A stretch of 64,000 bases of DNA, from the NCBI GenBank assembly GCA_038213435.1, contig JBBQTI010000016.1, positions 1 to 64,000 of the forward strand, given 5' to 3'. Under the pieces are notes generated by a model that saw nothing but the letters and a program-made list of their open reading frames with translations, made no database searches and was not told the DNA's origin. Shown in pieces: positions 50,147 through 59,341 of the stretch; within the stretch, counting starts at the first letter, position 1, and every line of letters begins with the position of its first letter. The position numbers were made by a program, and so were the translations under genes. This stretch comes from PALSA-610 sp038213435 (GTDB lineage: Bacteria > Actinomycetota > Acidimicrobiia > IMCC26256 > PALSA-610).

Positions 50147-51709
50147 ATGCGCATCGCCGCGCTCGACCTCGGATCGAACTCCTTCCATCTGCTCGTCGCG
50201 GACGTGCACGTCGATGGCACGTTCACCGCCGTCGCCCGGGAGAAGGAGATGCTCCGTCTCGGCGACGACGTCGCCCGGCACGGCCGCATCCCCCCTCCAA
50301 CGGCCGACCGCGCCGTCGCGGCGGTCCGCCGCCTCCGCCAGCTCGCCGACGCACTCGGCGCCCGCGAGGTGATCGCGCGGGCGACCAGTGCGATCCGCAC
50401 CGCCGCCAACGGCAGCGAGTTCGTCGACCGCATCGAGGCCGAGACCGGTGTCGAGGTCGAGGTGATCAACGGGATCGAGGAGGCCCGGCTCGTGTTCGCA
50501 GCGGTGCGGGCGAGTGTCGTGCTCGAGCCTGCGCCCGCGTTGTGCATCGACGTCGGCGGCGGCAGCGTGGAGATCATGATCGGCGATTCCTCGGGACTGC
50601 GGTGGGCGACGAGCCTGCCGCTCGGGGTCGGCCGGCTCACGGCGGAGTGCGTGCACGACGACCCTCCTTCGAGGGCTGACCGCAAGCGACTCGACGCGCG
50701 CATACGGGTCGGACTGGAACCACTCGTCGACGAGGTGCGCAGTCGCCGGCCGCGACTCGCGGTCGGCACGAGCGGAACGCTCAACGACCTCGTGCGAATG
50801 GCGGTCGCGTTGCGTTCCGGCGAGAGCACCATGCCCGCGAGCACCAACGCACTGCGAGCGACGCGCGCCGACATCGAAGCGCTGCACGAACGCATCATGG
50901 CGGCGAAGACATCCGAACGGCGGCGAATGCCCGGACTCGAGGAGCAGCGGCGCGCCGAGCTTTTGCCGGCCGGTTCCACCCTCTTGCTGCGGGCACTCGA
51001 GCTGTTCGACCTCGAAGGTTTGACCGTGAGCGACTGGGCGCTGCGCGAGGGCATCGTGCTCGACGCGGTGCGCAGTCACGATCCGAGTGACTTTTCGGAC
51101 GATCCGCGGGCCTTACGGCGCGCGTCGGTCGCGAGCCTCGCCCGGCGTTGCAACTCCGACGTCACACACACCACGCACGTCGCAGACCTTGCCCTGCGAC
51201 TGTTCGACCAGACCGCCGACCTCCATGAGCTCGGCGCACCCGACCGCGAGATGCTCGAGTTCGCAGCACTGCTGCACGACGTCGGCCAGCACGTGTCGCG
51301 CCGGGGACACCACCGGCACGCGGCCTACCTGGTCGAGAACGGGGAGCTGCGCGGATTCGAGCCGTTCGAGATCGCGTTCCTCGCCGCGCTCGTGCGTCAT
51401 CACCGGCGCGGCGACCCGAAATCCTCCGAGGCCCGCTTCGGCGCGCTCTCCGCCGACGACCGGGCCCGGCTCCGAAAGCTCGCCGCCCTGCTCCGAGTCG
51501 CGGACGGGCTGGACCGGGGGCGCCGGGGCGGGGTTGAGGATCTGGAGGCGTTTGTGGGTAAGGACCTCGTAGTCGTTCGACTCTCGACCCGCGACGACGC
51601 CGAGCTGGAGCTTTGGGGTGCCCGCAGACGCCGCGAACTGTTCGAAAAGGTCTTTGAACGGGAGCTCGAGCTGGTCGTGGGCGGATTTCGGGCATCGGCA
51701 GACGCATGA
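50147..51709 (+). CDS. Ppx/GppA exopolyphosphatase-type phosphatase with HD domain
   Basis: A 520-residue protein of the Ppx/GppA type. The ASKHA phosphate-binding motif IAALDLGSNSFHLLVADV is at residues 3-20, and LCIDVGGGSVEIMIGD (around 138-153) is the second. The C-terminal third has an HD domain (LEFAALLHDVGQHVSRRGHH) as in long exopolyphosphatases. It hydrolyses polyphosphate or the pppGpp gamma phosphate and thus links stress and phosphate reserves. ATG 50147 is used. It is followed, after 120 nt, by a TetR gene on the same strand, which need not be functionally linked. Confidence 0.9.
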   Translation: MRIAALDLGSNSFHLLVADVHVDGTFTAVAREKEMLRLGDDVARHGRIPPPTADRAVAAVRRLRQLADALGAREVIARATSAIRTAANGSEFVDRIEAETGVEVEVINGIEEARLVFAAVRASVVLEPAPALCIDVGGGSVEIMIGDSSGLRWATSLPLGVGRLTAECVHDDPPSRADRKRLDARIRVGLEPLVDEVRSRRPRLAVGTSGTLNDLVRMAVALRSGESTMPASTNALRATRADIEALHERIMAAKTSERRRMPGLEEQRRAELLPAGSTLLLRALELFDLEGLTVSDWALREGIVLDAVRSHDPSDFSDDPRALRRASVASLARRCNSDVTHTTHVADLALRLFDQTADLHELGAPDREMLEFAALLHDVGQHVSRRGHHRHAAYLVENGELRGFEPFEIAFLAALVRHHRRGDPKSSEARFGALSADDRARLRKLAALLRVADGLDRGRRGGVEDLEAFVGKDLVVVRLSTRDDAELELWGARRRRELFEKVFERELELVVGGFRASADA

Positions 51710-51829
51710 CCAGCCCGAACGCCCGGAGCGGGCGGGCCGGGATGATTCGTCACATCGGCGGCCCGGGCGGTCAAATGACCCGGGCGATCCGGCGAGCAGG
51801 CAGAGGCAGATGAACCTGGGAAGCGATCG

Positions 51830-52432
51830 ATGAGTCCCACCCGGCGTGAGCTGGTGCGCGCGACCCGCACGCGTATCGTCGAGGCCGCCGGCCGCCTCAC
51901 CCGCGATCGCGGGGCGTCCGGATTCAGCATGGACGTGCTCGCCAAGGAAGCCGGCGTCGCTCGTGCGACGGTGTACGAGCATTTCCGCTCCAAGCGCTCC
52001 GTTCTCGACGAGCTCGCATCGTCGATCGCACGGACGGTGACGATGGACGATGAACGGAACGCGACCAGCGATCCGCTGGTCGCGTTGCGCGACATCCTCG
52101 GCGCGGTTTGCCGCCACTGGGCGGAGCACGAGGAACGGATGAGCGGCCTGCGGACGCTCACCGCGCTCACGGGGGGCGATCAGGCCGGCGAAGGGATCGA
52201 CGACAAGCAACTGCGCCGGCTCATGGAGGCGCTGGCCGCGTCGGGCCAGATGCGCGCCCATTGGACGATCGATGAAGCCACCGACGCGCTCGGCGCGCTT
52301 ACTTCGTACGCGACCTACGAGCGGCTCCGACGCGCGCCGCGCACGCCCGAACAGGTCGAAGCCGTGCTCGCCAAGCTCGTCGTGTCGATCGTCAGCCGCA
52401 GCCCGAACGGCTCCCCGAGCGGCCACGCCTGA
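51830..52432 (+). CDS. TetR-family transcriptional regulator
   Basis: A 200-residue TetR-like regulator. RTRIVEAAGRLTRDRGASGF and the helix-turn-helix MDVLAKEAGVARATVYEHFRS, followed by KRSVLDELA, form the DNA-binding domain at residues 13-60. The C-terminal domain has CRHWAEHEERMSGLRTLTAL and a helix ending LAKLVVSIV. The gene is convergent with the DUF35/thiolase operon at 52461 and reads away from it, so autoregulation or a distant target is possible. ATG 51830 has GAAGCGATCG rather than a strong ribosome site just upstream. Confidence 0.87.
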   Translation: MSPTRRELVRATRTRIVEAAGRLTRDRGASGFSMDVLAKEAGVARATVYEHFRSKRSVLDELASSIARTVTMDDERNATSDPLVALRDILGAVCRHWAEHEERMSGLRTLTALTGGDQAGEGIDDKQLRRLMEALAASGQMRAHWTIDEATDALGALTSYATYERLRRAPRTPEQVEAVLAKLVVSIVSRSPNGSPSGHA

Positions 52433-52460
52433 TCGGCGCGCATCTCGCGGTCGAGCCCCC

Positions 52461-52901
52461 TTACTCGGCGGCGACGAAATCGACGAAGCCGAGCTGGTCG
52501 CCGGCGCGACGGAACGCGGCGCGCACCCGCATGCCGATGCGCGCCTCGGCCGGATCGAGCATCGGCATCGCCGCGATCAGCCGCGCGCCGTCTTCGTCGA
52601 GGTCGACGGTCGCAACGACGAACGGAATGCGTTCGTTGAACGGCGGCACACCGTTCTGGCGGATCACCGTGAACGAATACACGGTGCCTTCGCCGCTCGC
52701 GGTCACCCACGCGAGGGTCTGCTTCCCGCAATGGCTGCACAGCATCCGTGCGTAGTGCTGGTGCCGTCCACAACTCGAGCAGTGCTGGATTCGGAGCTCG
52801 TTGCGACCCGCGCCCTCCCAGAACTCCCGGTCCTCGTGGGTGGGCCGCGGCATCAGCCACTTCGGAACGTCGCTCCAGTCCGGCATCGCCGAGTCCGGCA
52901 T
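52461..52901 (-). CDS. DUF35 Zn-ribbon/OB-fold protein (acyl-CoA-binding partner)
   Basis: A 146-residue DUF35 protein. The rubredoxin-like zinc ribbon is IQHCSSCGRHQHYARMLCSH with a following CG (four Cys: CSSC and CSHC), and the OB fold follows (GTVYSFTVIRQNGVPPF, PFVVATVDLDEDGARLIAAM, IGMRVRAAFRRAG). In actinobacterial steroid catabolism DUF35 proteins such as the ChsH2 partner bind acyl-CoA and complex with a thiolase-fold aldolase. Its ATG (52901) overlaps the TGA of the thiolase-like gene by 1 nt, so a complex with that protein is very likely. Confidence 0.9.
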   Translation of the reverse strand: MPDSAMPDWSDVPKWLMPRPTHEDREFWEGAGRNELRIQHCSSCGRHQHYARMLCSHCGKQTLAWVTASGEGTVYSFTVIRQNGVPPFNERIPFVVATVDLDEDGARLIAAMPMLDPAEARIGMRVRAAFRRAGDQLGFVDFVAAE

Positions 52902-54076
52902 CAGGCTCCCTCCGTGCCCAGAACGACGGTCCCCTGCGTCGACAGCCAGCCGCCACTGCCGTGCGCGACCGCGATCTCGGCCCCGGCCACCTGGCTGTCG
53001 CCGGCCTCGCCGCGGAGCTGCCGCGTCGCCTCGCACAACAAGAAGAGGCCGCGCATGCCGGGATGCGTGCACGAGAGTCCCCCGCCGTCGGTGTTCGTCG
53101 GGAGCGCACCACCCAGCCGCAGGTTGCCGCCGTTGTCGGTGATGAACGCGCCGCCTTCGCCCTTCGGTGCGAACCCGAGGTCTTCGAGCACCACGAGCAC
53201 CGTGTAGGTGAAGGAGTCGTACATCGCGAACACGTCGACGTCGGTGGGCGTGATTCCGGCCTCGGCGAACGCCCGAGGGCCGCTCACGGCCGCGGCGGTA
53301 CGCGTCATGTCGGGCATTGCCGCGATCGAGTGGTGCGTGGTGCCGCCGGCCCCGCCCCGCACGTACACCGGGCGATGCGGGAGGCTGCGCGCGCGTTCCT
53401 CGGTGGTCATGATCACACAACAGCCGCCATCGGAGATCACACAACAGTCGAGCTTGTGCAGCGGATCCGCCACGAGTCTCGACGACATCACGTCAGCGAC
53501 CGTGATCGGATCGCGATACATGGCGCGCGGGTTGCGCCCGGCGTGCTCCCGCGTCTGCACGGCGATCGATGCGAGCTGTTCCGGTTTTGTGCCGTACTCG
53601 TACATGTGCCGCTGTGCGGCCATCGCGTACGCGCCGACGAGCGTGAGCCCGGTCGGGAACTCGTACGCCATCGGGAGTGGGAGCGCCATCCCACCCCGGC
53701 CGCCACCACCGCCCCCACCGGTCCCCAGCGTTCGCCCCGACGCCGACAGCTGGTTGTTGCCGTAGACGATCGCGACCGTGTCGACATCGCCGTTCTGGAT
53801 GGCGCGGTAGGCGTGCAGCGCGTGGAACTCGAAGCTGGATCCGCCCACGCTCGACGATTCGAGCCAGCGCGGCGCCAGGCCGAGGTACTCGGCGAGCGCG
53901 ACCTCGTGCATGCCGCCGTAGCCGGCGCTCGCCAAGCCGCTGATGTCGTCCTTCTCCAGACCGGCATCGTCGAGTGCACGCCGGAACGATTGCGCTTCGA
54001 GCATCACCCCGCTCAGCTCCGGCGTCACCGGACCGTCCGACAGCCCGACCCCGACGATGCACACCCGTTGCTGCAC
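52901..54076 (-). CDS. SCP2-type thiolase-like protein (Ltp2-like aldolase candidate)
   Basis: A 391-residue thiolase-superfamily protein. VCIVGVGLSDGPVTPELSG, YEYGTKPEQLASIAVQTREH, DVDVFAMYDSFTYTVLVVLE and GGALPTNTDGGGLSCTHPGM give the family frame. The thiolase nucleophile Cys is replaced by SSSVGGSSFEFHALHAY, so Claisen chemistry is unlikely. With its coupled DUF35 gene it fits Ltp2-type retro-aldolases, which cleave a 17-hydroxy steroid-CoA side chain and use a Tyr near the Y-D-S/A-F segment. A Gly-rich insert (GTGGGGGGGRGG) is unusual. ATG 54076 is divergent from the amidohydrolase at 54121. Confidence 0.85.
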   Translation of the reverse strand: MQQRVCIVGVGLSDGPVTPELSGVMLEAQSFRRALDDAGLEKDDISGLASAGYGGMHEVALAEYLGLAPRWLESSSVGGSSFEFHALHAYRAIQNGDVDTVAIVYGNNQLSASGRTLGTGGGGGGGRGGMALPLPMAYEFPTGLTLVGAYAMAAQRHMYEYGTKPEQLASIAVQTREHAGRNPRAMYRDPITVADVMSSRLVADPLHKLDCCVISDGGCCVIMTTEERARSLPHRPVYVRGGAGGTTHHSIAAMPDMTRTAAAVSGPRAFAEAGITPTDVDVFAMYDSFTYTVLVVLEDLGFAPKGEGGAFITDNGGNLRLGGALPTNTDGGGLSCTHPGMRGLFLLCEATRQLRGEAGDSQVAGAEIAVAHGSGGWLSTQGTVVLGTEGA

Positions 54077-54120
54077 GAGCGGGGAAGCTAGCCCACGACG
54101 AGCGACGTAAACTTCGCTTC

Positions 54121-55398
54121 ATGCGCATGGACGACATGATCCTTGTCAGCGTCGACGATCACGTCGTGGAGCCGCCCGACGTGTTCGAGCACCACCTGCC
54201 GGCGAAGTACAAGGACATCGCGCCGCGGATCGAGCACATGCCCGACGGCTCCGACCGCTGGAGGTTCCTCGACTTCGACATCCCGAACGTCGGGCTCAAC
54301 GCGGTCGCCGGGCGCCCGCCCGAGGAATACGGCATGGATCCGACGAGCTTCGACGAGCTCCGGCCCGGAACCTACGACGTGAAACAGCGCGTTCTCGACA
54401 TGTCGGCGAACGGCGTGCTGGGTTCGCTGAACTTCCCGTCGCTCCCCGGTTTCGCGGGGCGCCTCTTCGCGGCGCTCGACGACAAGGACGCGGCCCTCGC
54501 ATTGTGCCGCGCATACAACGACTGGCACATCGAGGAGTGGTGCGGCGCCGCGCCCGACCGCCTGATCCCGCTCGCGATCCCGCCCATCTGGGACCCCGTT
54601 GCGCTGGCGGACGAGGTGCGCCGAGTCGAGAAGTCGGGCTGTCACGCGATCACGTTCCCGGAGAATCCGGTGCCCCTCGGCCTGCCCAGCCTGCATTCCG
54701 ATCACTGGGACCCGTTCTGGCGCGCGTGCAACGACCTGGGGACGATCGTCAACATGCACATCGGTTCGTCGTCGAAGCTGGTCGTCACCGCGGAGGATGC
54801 ACCCGTCGATGTGATGATCACGCTTTCACCGATGAACATCGTGCAGGCCGCGGCCGACCTCATCTTCTCGCCGGTGTTCAAGAAGTTCCCCAGCGTCACC
54901 GTCGCGCTCTCCGAGGGCGGGATCGGCTGGATCCCCTACTTCCTCGAGCGCGTCGACCACTCCTACACCGCACACAAGGCGTGGACCTTCGCCGACTTCG
55001 GCGACAAGCTGCCGAGCCAGGTGTTCATGGAGCGGGTGATCCTCTGCTTCATCGAGGACGATTTCGGCGCTCGTCACGCGCGCGAGATCGGCACGAGCCG
55101 GATTTGCATCGAGACCGACTACCCGCACAGCGACGCGATCTGGCCCAACGCGCCGGAGCGGCTGATGCAGGGATGGGCGCCGACCGATCTCTCCGACCAC
55201 GAGATCGACGCGATGACCCATGAGAACGCGATGCGGTTCTTCCGCTTCGACCCGTTCTCCATCCGCCCGCGCGAGCAGTGCACGGTTGGCGCGCTGCGGG
55301 CGGAGGCGGCGGGCCACGACGTGTCGATCCAGTCGAAGGGCCGGCGGGTCGAGCACCACGAGCCGATGACGATGGCCGGGTTCTCGCCGACCGCGTGA
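54121..55398 (+). CDS. Amidohydrolase-superfamily protein (amidohydrolase 2 type)
   Basis: A 425-residue TIM-barrel protein. MILVSVDDHVVEPPDVFEHH is the N-terminal strand with the D-x-H-x-x-E-P motif, GTIVNMHIGSSSKLVV and VTVALSEGGIGWIPYFLERV supply the middle, and ICIETDYPHSDAIWP supplies the terminal Asp/His. It is a homologue of 42886 and of proteins frequent in actinobacterial catabolic regions, with unknown reaction; hydrolytic ring opening or decarboxylation is possible. It starts 45 nt from the divergent thiolase-like gene and overlaps the methyltransferase gene by 4 nt. Confidence 0.85.
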   Translation: MRMDDMILVSVDDHVVEPPDVFEHHLPAKYKDIAPRIEHMPDGSDRWRFLDFDIPNVGLNAVAGRPPEEYGMDPTSFDELRPGTYDVKQRVLDMSANGVLGSLNFPSLPGFAGRLFAALDDKDAALALCRAYNDWHIEEWCGAAPDRLIPLAIPPIWDPVALADEVRRVEKSGCHAITFPENPVPLGLPSLHSDHWDPFWRACNDLGTIVNMHIGSSSKLVVTAEDAPVDVMITLSPMNIVQAAADLIFSPVFKKFPSVTVALSEGGIGWIPYFLERVDHSYTAHKAWTFADFGDKLPSQVFMERVILCFIEDDFGARHAREIGTSRICIETDYPHSDAIWPNAPERLMQGWAPTDLSDHEIDAMTHENAMRFFRFDPFSIRPREQCTVGALRAEAAGHDVSIQSKGRRVEHHEPMTMAGFSPTA

Positions 55399-56132
55399 GC
55401 TCACACGTTCGTCACAACCGCGCGTTCTGGGACGCGGACGCCGACAGCTATCAAGCCGCCCATGGCGATCAGCTCGCGCGTGCGCCATTGGCGTGGGGGG
55501 CGTATCGCGTCCCCGAATCGGAGCTGCAGGTGCTCGGTGACGTCGGGGGGCGACGCGTGCTCGAGCTCGGGTGCGGCGCCGCGCAATGGTCGGTCGCGCT
55601 CGCCGAGCGTGGCGCGCGCGTCATCGGCCTCGACGTCTCCCACGCGCAACTGCTGCACGCCCGCCGGTCGGCGGCGACCCTGCCCTTGGTGCACGCGAAC
55701 GGCGAGCAGTTGCCGTTCTCGGACGAATGTTTCGATATCGTGTTCTGCGACCATGGAGCGTTGAGCTTCTGCGATCCCGACGTCGGCGTGCCCGAATGCG
55801 CACGCGTGTTGCGCTCGGGTGGGCTGCTCGCGTTCTGTTGCACCCACCCCATGCTGTATCTCACCTGGGACGACGCGCGGGAGCAACAGACACGCAAGCT
55901 GCACATCGACTACGCCCAGCTCGGCCAGATGGCGCTCGACGAGGGCACGATCGACTGGGTCCTCCCTCCCGGCGCCTGGATCACCGTGCTACGCGCCAAC
56001 GGCTTCGAGGTCGAGGGTCTTCTCGAGCTGTGTGCGCGCGAGGGCGCATCGACGACCTACGTCGAGTTCGCTCCGCCCAAGTGGGCGAGGCGCTGGCCGG
56101 CCGAGTGGCTCTGGACGGCACGCCGACGCTGA
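55395..56132 (+). CDS. Class I SAM-dependent methyltransferase
   Basis: A 245-residue methyltransferase. RRVLELGCGAAQWSVALAER is motif I (about residues 53-72), VIGLDVSHAQLLHAR motif II, and ECFDIVFCDHGALSFCDPD lies in the motif IV region. An N-terminal FWDADADSYQAAH segment is common in SAM-dependent methyltransferases of the Methyltransf_11 group. Substrate unknown. GTG 55395 overlaps the amidohydrolase stop as GTGA, so they are co-translated, and the product may act on the same compound. Confidence 0.88.
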   Translation: MSSHVRHNRAFWDADADSYQAAHGDQLARAPLAWGAYRVPESELQVLGDVGGRRVLELGCGAAQWSVALAERGARVIGLDVSHAQLLHARRSAATLPLVHANGEQLPFSDECFDIVFCDHGALSFCDPDVGVPECARVLRSGGLLAFCCTHPMLYLTWDDAREQQTRKLHIDYAQLGQMALDEGTIDWVLPPGAWITVLRANGFEVEGLLELCAREGASTTYVEFAPPKWARRWPAEWLWTARRR

Positions 56133-56195
56133 GTCGTGGGACGCGCACCAGGGGCCGCGGCTTCTACGCGTCCCGCCGCGCGTAGCGTTCGGTGA

Positions 56196-57659
56196 ATGCG
56201 TTTACGAACGGCTCGGCACCTCGGAATCCTCGCCATCGTTGTCGCCGCCACTTCGGCCGGTTGCTCATCGAGCGGATCGTCCCGGGCGGAACCATCCACG
56301 AGCACGTCGACCCCACCGACGACGGCGACCCACCGGATCCAGCCGGGAATCGAGAAGATCAAGCACATCGTGATCATCATGCAGGAGAACCGGTCGTTCG
56401 ACTCGTACTTCGGCACGTACCCGGGCGCGGACGGAATTCCGTCGAAGAACGGACGGTTCACAGTGTGCCTGCCGCGTCCGTCGGGCGGGTGCGACGCACC
56501 GTTCCACGACTCGTTCGACTCCAACAGCGGCGCGGGCCACGGCCATTCCGACGCGATCGCAGATATCCACGGCGGTCGGATGGACGGCTTCGTCCGGCAG
56601 GCGGCGTCCAGCCGGCGTGGCTGTCTCGCCGCCCAAGACCCCGCGTGCGCGCACGGCCTCGAGTCCGACGTGATGGGATATCACGACGCCCGCGAGATCC
56701 CGAACTACTGGAAGTACGCGAAGGATTTCGTCCTCAACGACCGCATGTTCGAGCCGGTCACCTCGTGGAGCCTGCCGCAGCACCTCTACATGGTCTCGGC
56801 GTGGTCGGCACGGTGCGCATCGCGCTTGCCGTCGAGCTGTCGCAACGACATCAGCGGGCCGTATTCGCTCAAGGAGCAACAGCGCTTCGTGGATCGCGCG
56901 ATCGCCACCGGGAGCGCGCCTGTACACGACGCGTGGACCGACGTCACCTATCTCCTCCACAAGCAGCACGTGAGTTGGGGCTACTACGTCGAAACCGGGA
57001 AGGAGCCCGACTGCGCCGACGACTCCGCGACGTGCACGGCGCCGCCGCAGGACTACAAGACCCCTGGCATCTGGAACCCGCTTCCTTTGTTCAGCGACGT
57101 CCAAAAGAACGGACAGCTCAAGAACGTGCAACCGGTGGAGTCCTTCCGGTCCGCGGCCAAGGCCGGGAAGCTGCCGGCCGTGTCGTGGATCACTCCCGCC
57201 CAGGTCCACTCCGAACATCCGCCCGCCGGCGTCCACGCCGGGCAGGCGTGGGTCACCAATCTCGTCAACGACGTGATGCGAGGACCTGACTGGAGCTCAA
57301 CGGCGATCTTCGTGTCGTGGGACGACTGGGGCGGCTTCTACGACCACGTTGCGCCTCCGAAGGTCGACGGGAACGGCTACGGCATCCGCGTACCCGGCCT
57401 CGTGATCTCGCCCTATGCCAAGCGCGGATACATCGATCATCAGACGCTGAGTCACGACGCGTACTTGAAGTTCATCGAGGACGTGTTCCTCAACGGCCAA
57501 CGACTCGACCCGGCGACCGACGGTCGACCCGACCCCCGGCCCCTGGTACGCGAGAACGCACCACAACTCGGCGACCTGGCGAACGACTTCGACTTCAACC
57601 AATCCCCGCGCGCACCCGAAATCCTGTCGCCGAATCCGCCACCCGGACCCGCCTCGTAG
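56196..57659 (+). CDS. Phosphoesterase-family lipoprotein (phospholipase C/acid phosphatase type)
   Basis: A 487-residue lipoprotein. The signal peptide ILAIVVAATSAGC ends in a lipobox with Cys23; the mature part begins with a Ser/Thr-rich linker. The phosphoesterase (PF04185-type) domain shows KHIVIIMQENRSFDSYFGTY (ENRSFD at 64-69), DWGGFYDHVAPPKVDGNGYG and RVPGLVISPYAKRGYIDHQT, all metal- or active-site segments of bacterial non-hemolytic phospholipase C and acid phosphatases. It should act outside the cytoplasm on phosphate esters. GTG/ATG alternatives are close; ATG 56196 is used. It is separate from the preceding methyltransferase gene by about 60 nt. Confidence 0.88.
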   Translation: MRLRTARHLGILAIVVAATSAGCSSSGSSRAEPSTSTSTPPTTATHRIQPGIEKIKHIVIIMQENRSFDSYFGTYPGADGIPSKNGRFTVCLPRPSGGCDAPFHDSFDSNSGAGHGHSDAIADIHGGRMDGFVRQAASSRRGCLAAQDPACAHGLESDVMGYHDAREIPNYWKYAKDFVLNDRMFEPVTSWSLPQHLYMVSAWSARCASRLPSSCRNDISGPYSLKEQQRFVDRAIATGSAPVHDAWTDVTYLLHKQHVSWGYYVETGKEPDCADDSATCTAPPQDYKTPGIWNPLPLFSDVQKNGQLKNVQPVESFRSAAKAGKLPAVSWITPAQVHSEHPPAGVHAGQAWVTNLVNDVMRGPDWSSTAIFVSWDDWGGFYDHVAPPKVDGNGYGIRVPGLVISPYAKRGYIDHQTLSHDAYLKFIEDVFLNGQRLDPATDGRPDPRPLVRENAPQLGDLANDFDFNQSPRAPEILSPNPPPGPAS

Positions 57660-57698
57660 GAGCATCGATCGCGAGGCGACGCGCCTCCCTCGGGGTTC

Positions 57699-59318
57699 TC
57701 AGCGGCGCTCGAAGGTGACCCCGGCCGCCTCGCGGTCCCAGGTGTGCTTCGTGACACCCTCGTCCCGAAGCTGGTACTTGAGCACCCGCCCGACGGGGTT
57801 GCGGGGGAGATCGGCGCGGAACTCGATGTAGCGCGGGATGGCAAAGAAGGGCACGCGGTCGGCGATCCAGCGGCACAGCTCCTCCTCGCCGACGCTCGAG
57901 TCCTCCTGCAGCACCGCGGTGACTTTGACGTCGTCCTCACCGAGCGGGCTGGGGACCGCGTGCACAGCCACGTCCTTGATCACGGCGTGGCCGTACAACA
58001 CCTTTTCCATCTCGAAACTCGAGATGTTCTCGCCCCGGCGACGCAGCGCGTCCTTCTTGCGGTCGACGAAGTAGATGTAGCCCTCGTCGTCGATGCGCCC
58101 GAGGTCGCCGGTGTGGAACCACAGGTTGCGGTTCGCCTCGACAGTGGCATCGGGCCGGTTCCAGTACCCCGCGAACATCAGGTTCGGACCGGTCGGCCGG
58201 CAGACGATCTCGCCGACCGCATCGGGCGCGACCTCGACGTCGTCGTCGTCGACGAGCCGGACTTCGAACTCGTGCCGGTTCGGCTTGCCCGAGGCGCCGG
58301 GCTTGTTCGGCTCGCCCGCATCGAGCATGGAGATCAAGGAGGCCTCGGTCAGGCCGTAGCCGGCGCTGAACGTCTTGCAGCCGAAGCGCTGCTGCCACAG
58401 ACGATCGGTGTCGGGAGGCATGGGAGCGGCCGCGCACAGGCGCAGCTTGTGACCCTGCTGGTCTGGGTGGTCTTCCGCGTTCGCGATCAGGATCGCCGGA
58501 GAGCCGAGCATGCTCACCATCGTGGCGCCCGTGCGCGTGACCTCGGGCCAGAAATTGCTCACCGAGAAGCGGCGCTCGATCGCCGAATGCCCGCCGACCA
58601 GCAACGTGCCGACGACGCACACCGAGATCGCGTTGAAATGGAACAGGGGCAGCGGCGTGAGAACGACATCGTCGGCGCGCCGCCGCCACGCTCGCGCGAT
58701 TTGATCGGCCAGGCTCACGATGTAGTTGTGCGGGAGCATGCAGCCCTTCGACGGGCCGGTCGTTCCCGCGGTGTAGATGAAGCACGCGAGCTCGCTCGGG
58801 CCCACGGTGACGTCGGCGACGGGCGCGTCGCTCCCCGCCGAGAGCGCGTCCTGCCAGGAAATCGCGGGACGGGCGTCGATGACCGCGTCGGGCGGATCGA
58901 CCGTGATGCAGTGCGTGAGTGCCGGCGTCGTGTCGTCGCTCACGACCTCGACCGCACGCGACGCGAAATCGCCCTGGACGACGAACACCTTGGCGCCCGA
59001 GTCGGCGAGCTGATGGCGGAGGAATTCGCCTTTGTACGCGGTGTTGATGGGCACCTGCACCGCGCCCAGCTTGAGCGCCGCGAAGAAGCTGATGACCTGC
59101 TCGGCGCGATTGTCGAGCAGGGTCGCGACGCGATCGCCGTGCTGGACGCCGAGCTCTCTCAAGGTGCGCGCGAGGTGGTTCGATTCCCGGTCCATCTCGC
59201 GTGCACTGAGCTTCACGCTGTCGCCCGCGCCACTGGAGAAGTCGAGGTACGGACCGTCGGGGTCGGAGGCGAGGCGCTCCGCGAGCGCTACGAGAACGGT
59301 GGTCTGCGGCCGCGTCAT
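57699..59318 (-). CDS. AMP-forming acyl-CoA ligase
   Basis: A 539-residue adenylate-forming ligase of the CaiC/crotonobetaine-CoA ligase-like group. YTAGTTGPSKG is at 182-192, FSAGYGLTEASLISM is the A5 motif, LWFHTGDLGRIDDEGYI is A7 and DRKKDALRRRGENI is A8. The A10 segment reads NPVGRVLKYQLRDEG, with Arg where many ligases have the G-K lysine; the Lys two residues later may serve, as in related sequences. It is followed downstream on the opposite side by the phosphoesterase gene and lies after an ACAD pair, suggesting activation of their substrate. Confidence 0.88.
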   Translation of the reverse strand: MTRPQTTVLVALAERLASDPDGPYLDFSSGAGDSVKLSAREMDRESNHLARTLRELGVQHGDRVATLLDNRAEQVISFFAALKLGAVQVPINTAYKGEFLRHQLADSGAKVFVVQGDFASRAVEVVSDDTTPALTHCITVDPPDAVIDARPAISWQDALSAGSDAPVADVTVGPSELACFIYTAGTTGPSKGCMLPHNYIVSLADQIARAWRRRADDVVLTPLPLFHFNAISVCVVGTLLVGGHSAIERRFSVSNFWPEVTRTGATMVSMLGSPAILIANAEDHPDQQGHKLRLCAAAPMPPDTDRLWQQRFGCKTFSAGYGLTEASLISMLDAGEPNKPGASGKPNRHEFEVRLVDDDDVEVAPDAVGEIVCRPTGPNLMFAGYWNRPDATVEANRNLWFHTGDLGRIDDEGYIYFVDRKKDALRRRGENISSFEMEKVLYGHAVIKDVAVHAVPSPLGEDDVKVTAVLQEDSSVGEEELCRWIADRVPFFAIPRYIEFRADLPRNPVGRVLKYQLRDEGVTKHTWDREAAGVTFERR

Positions 59319-59341
59319 GGACGTGACGATAGCGTCAGGTT

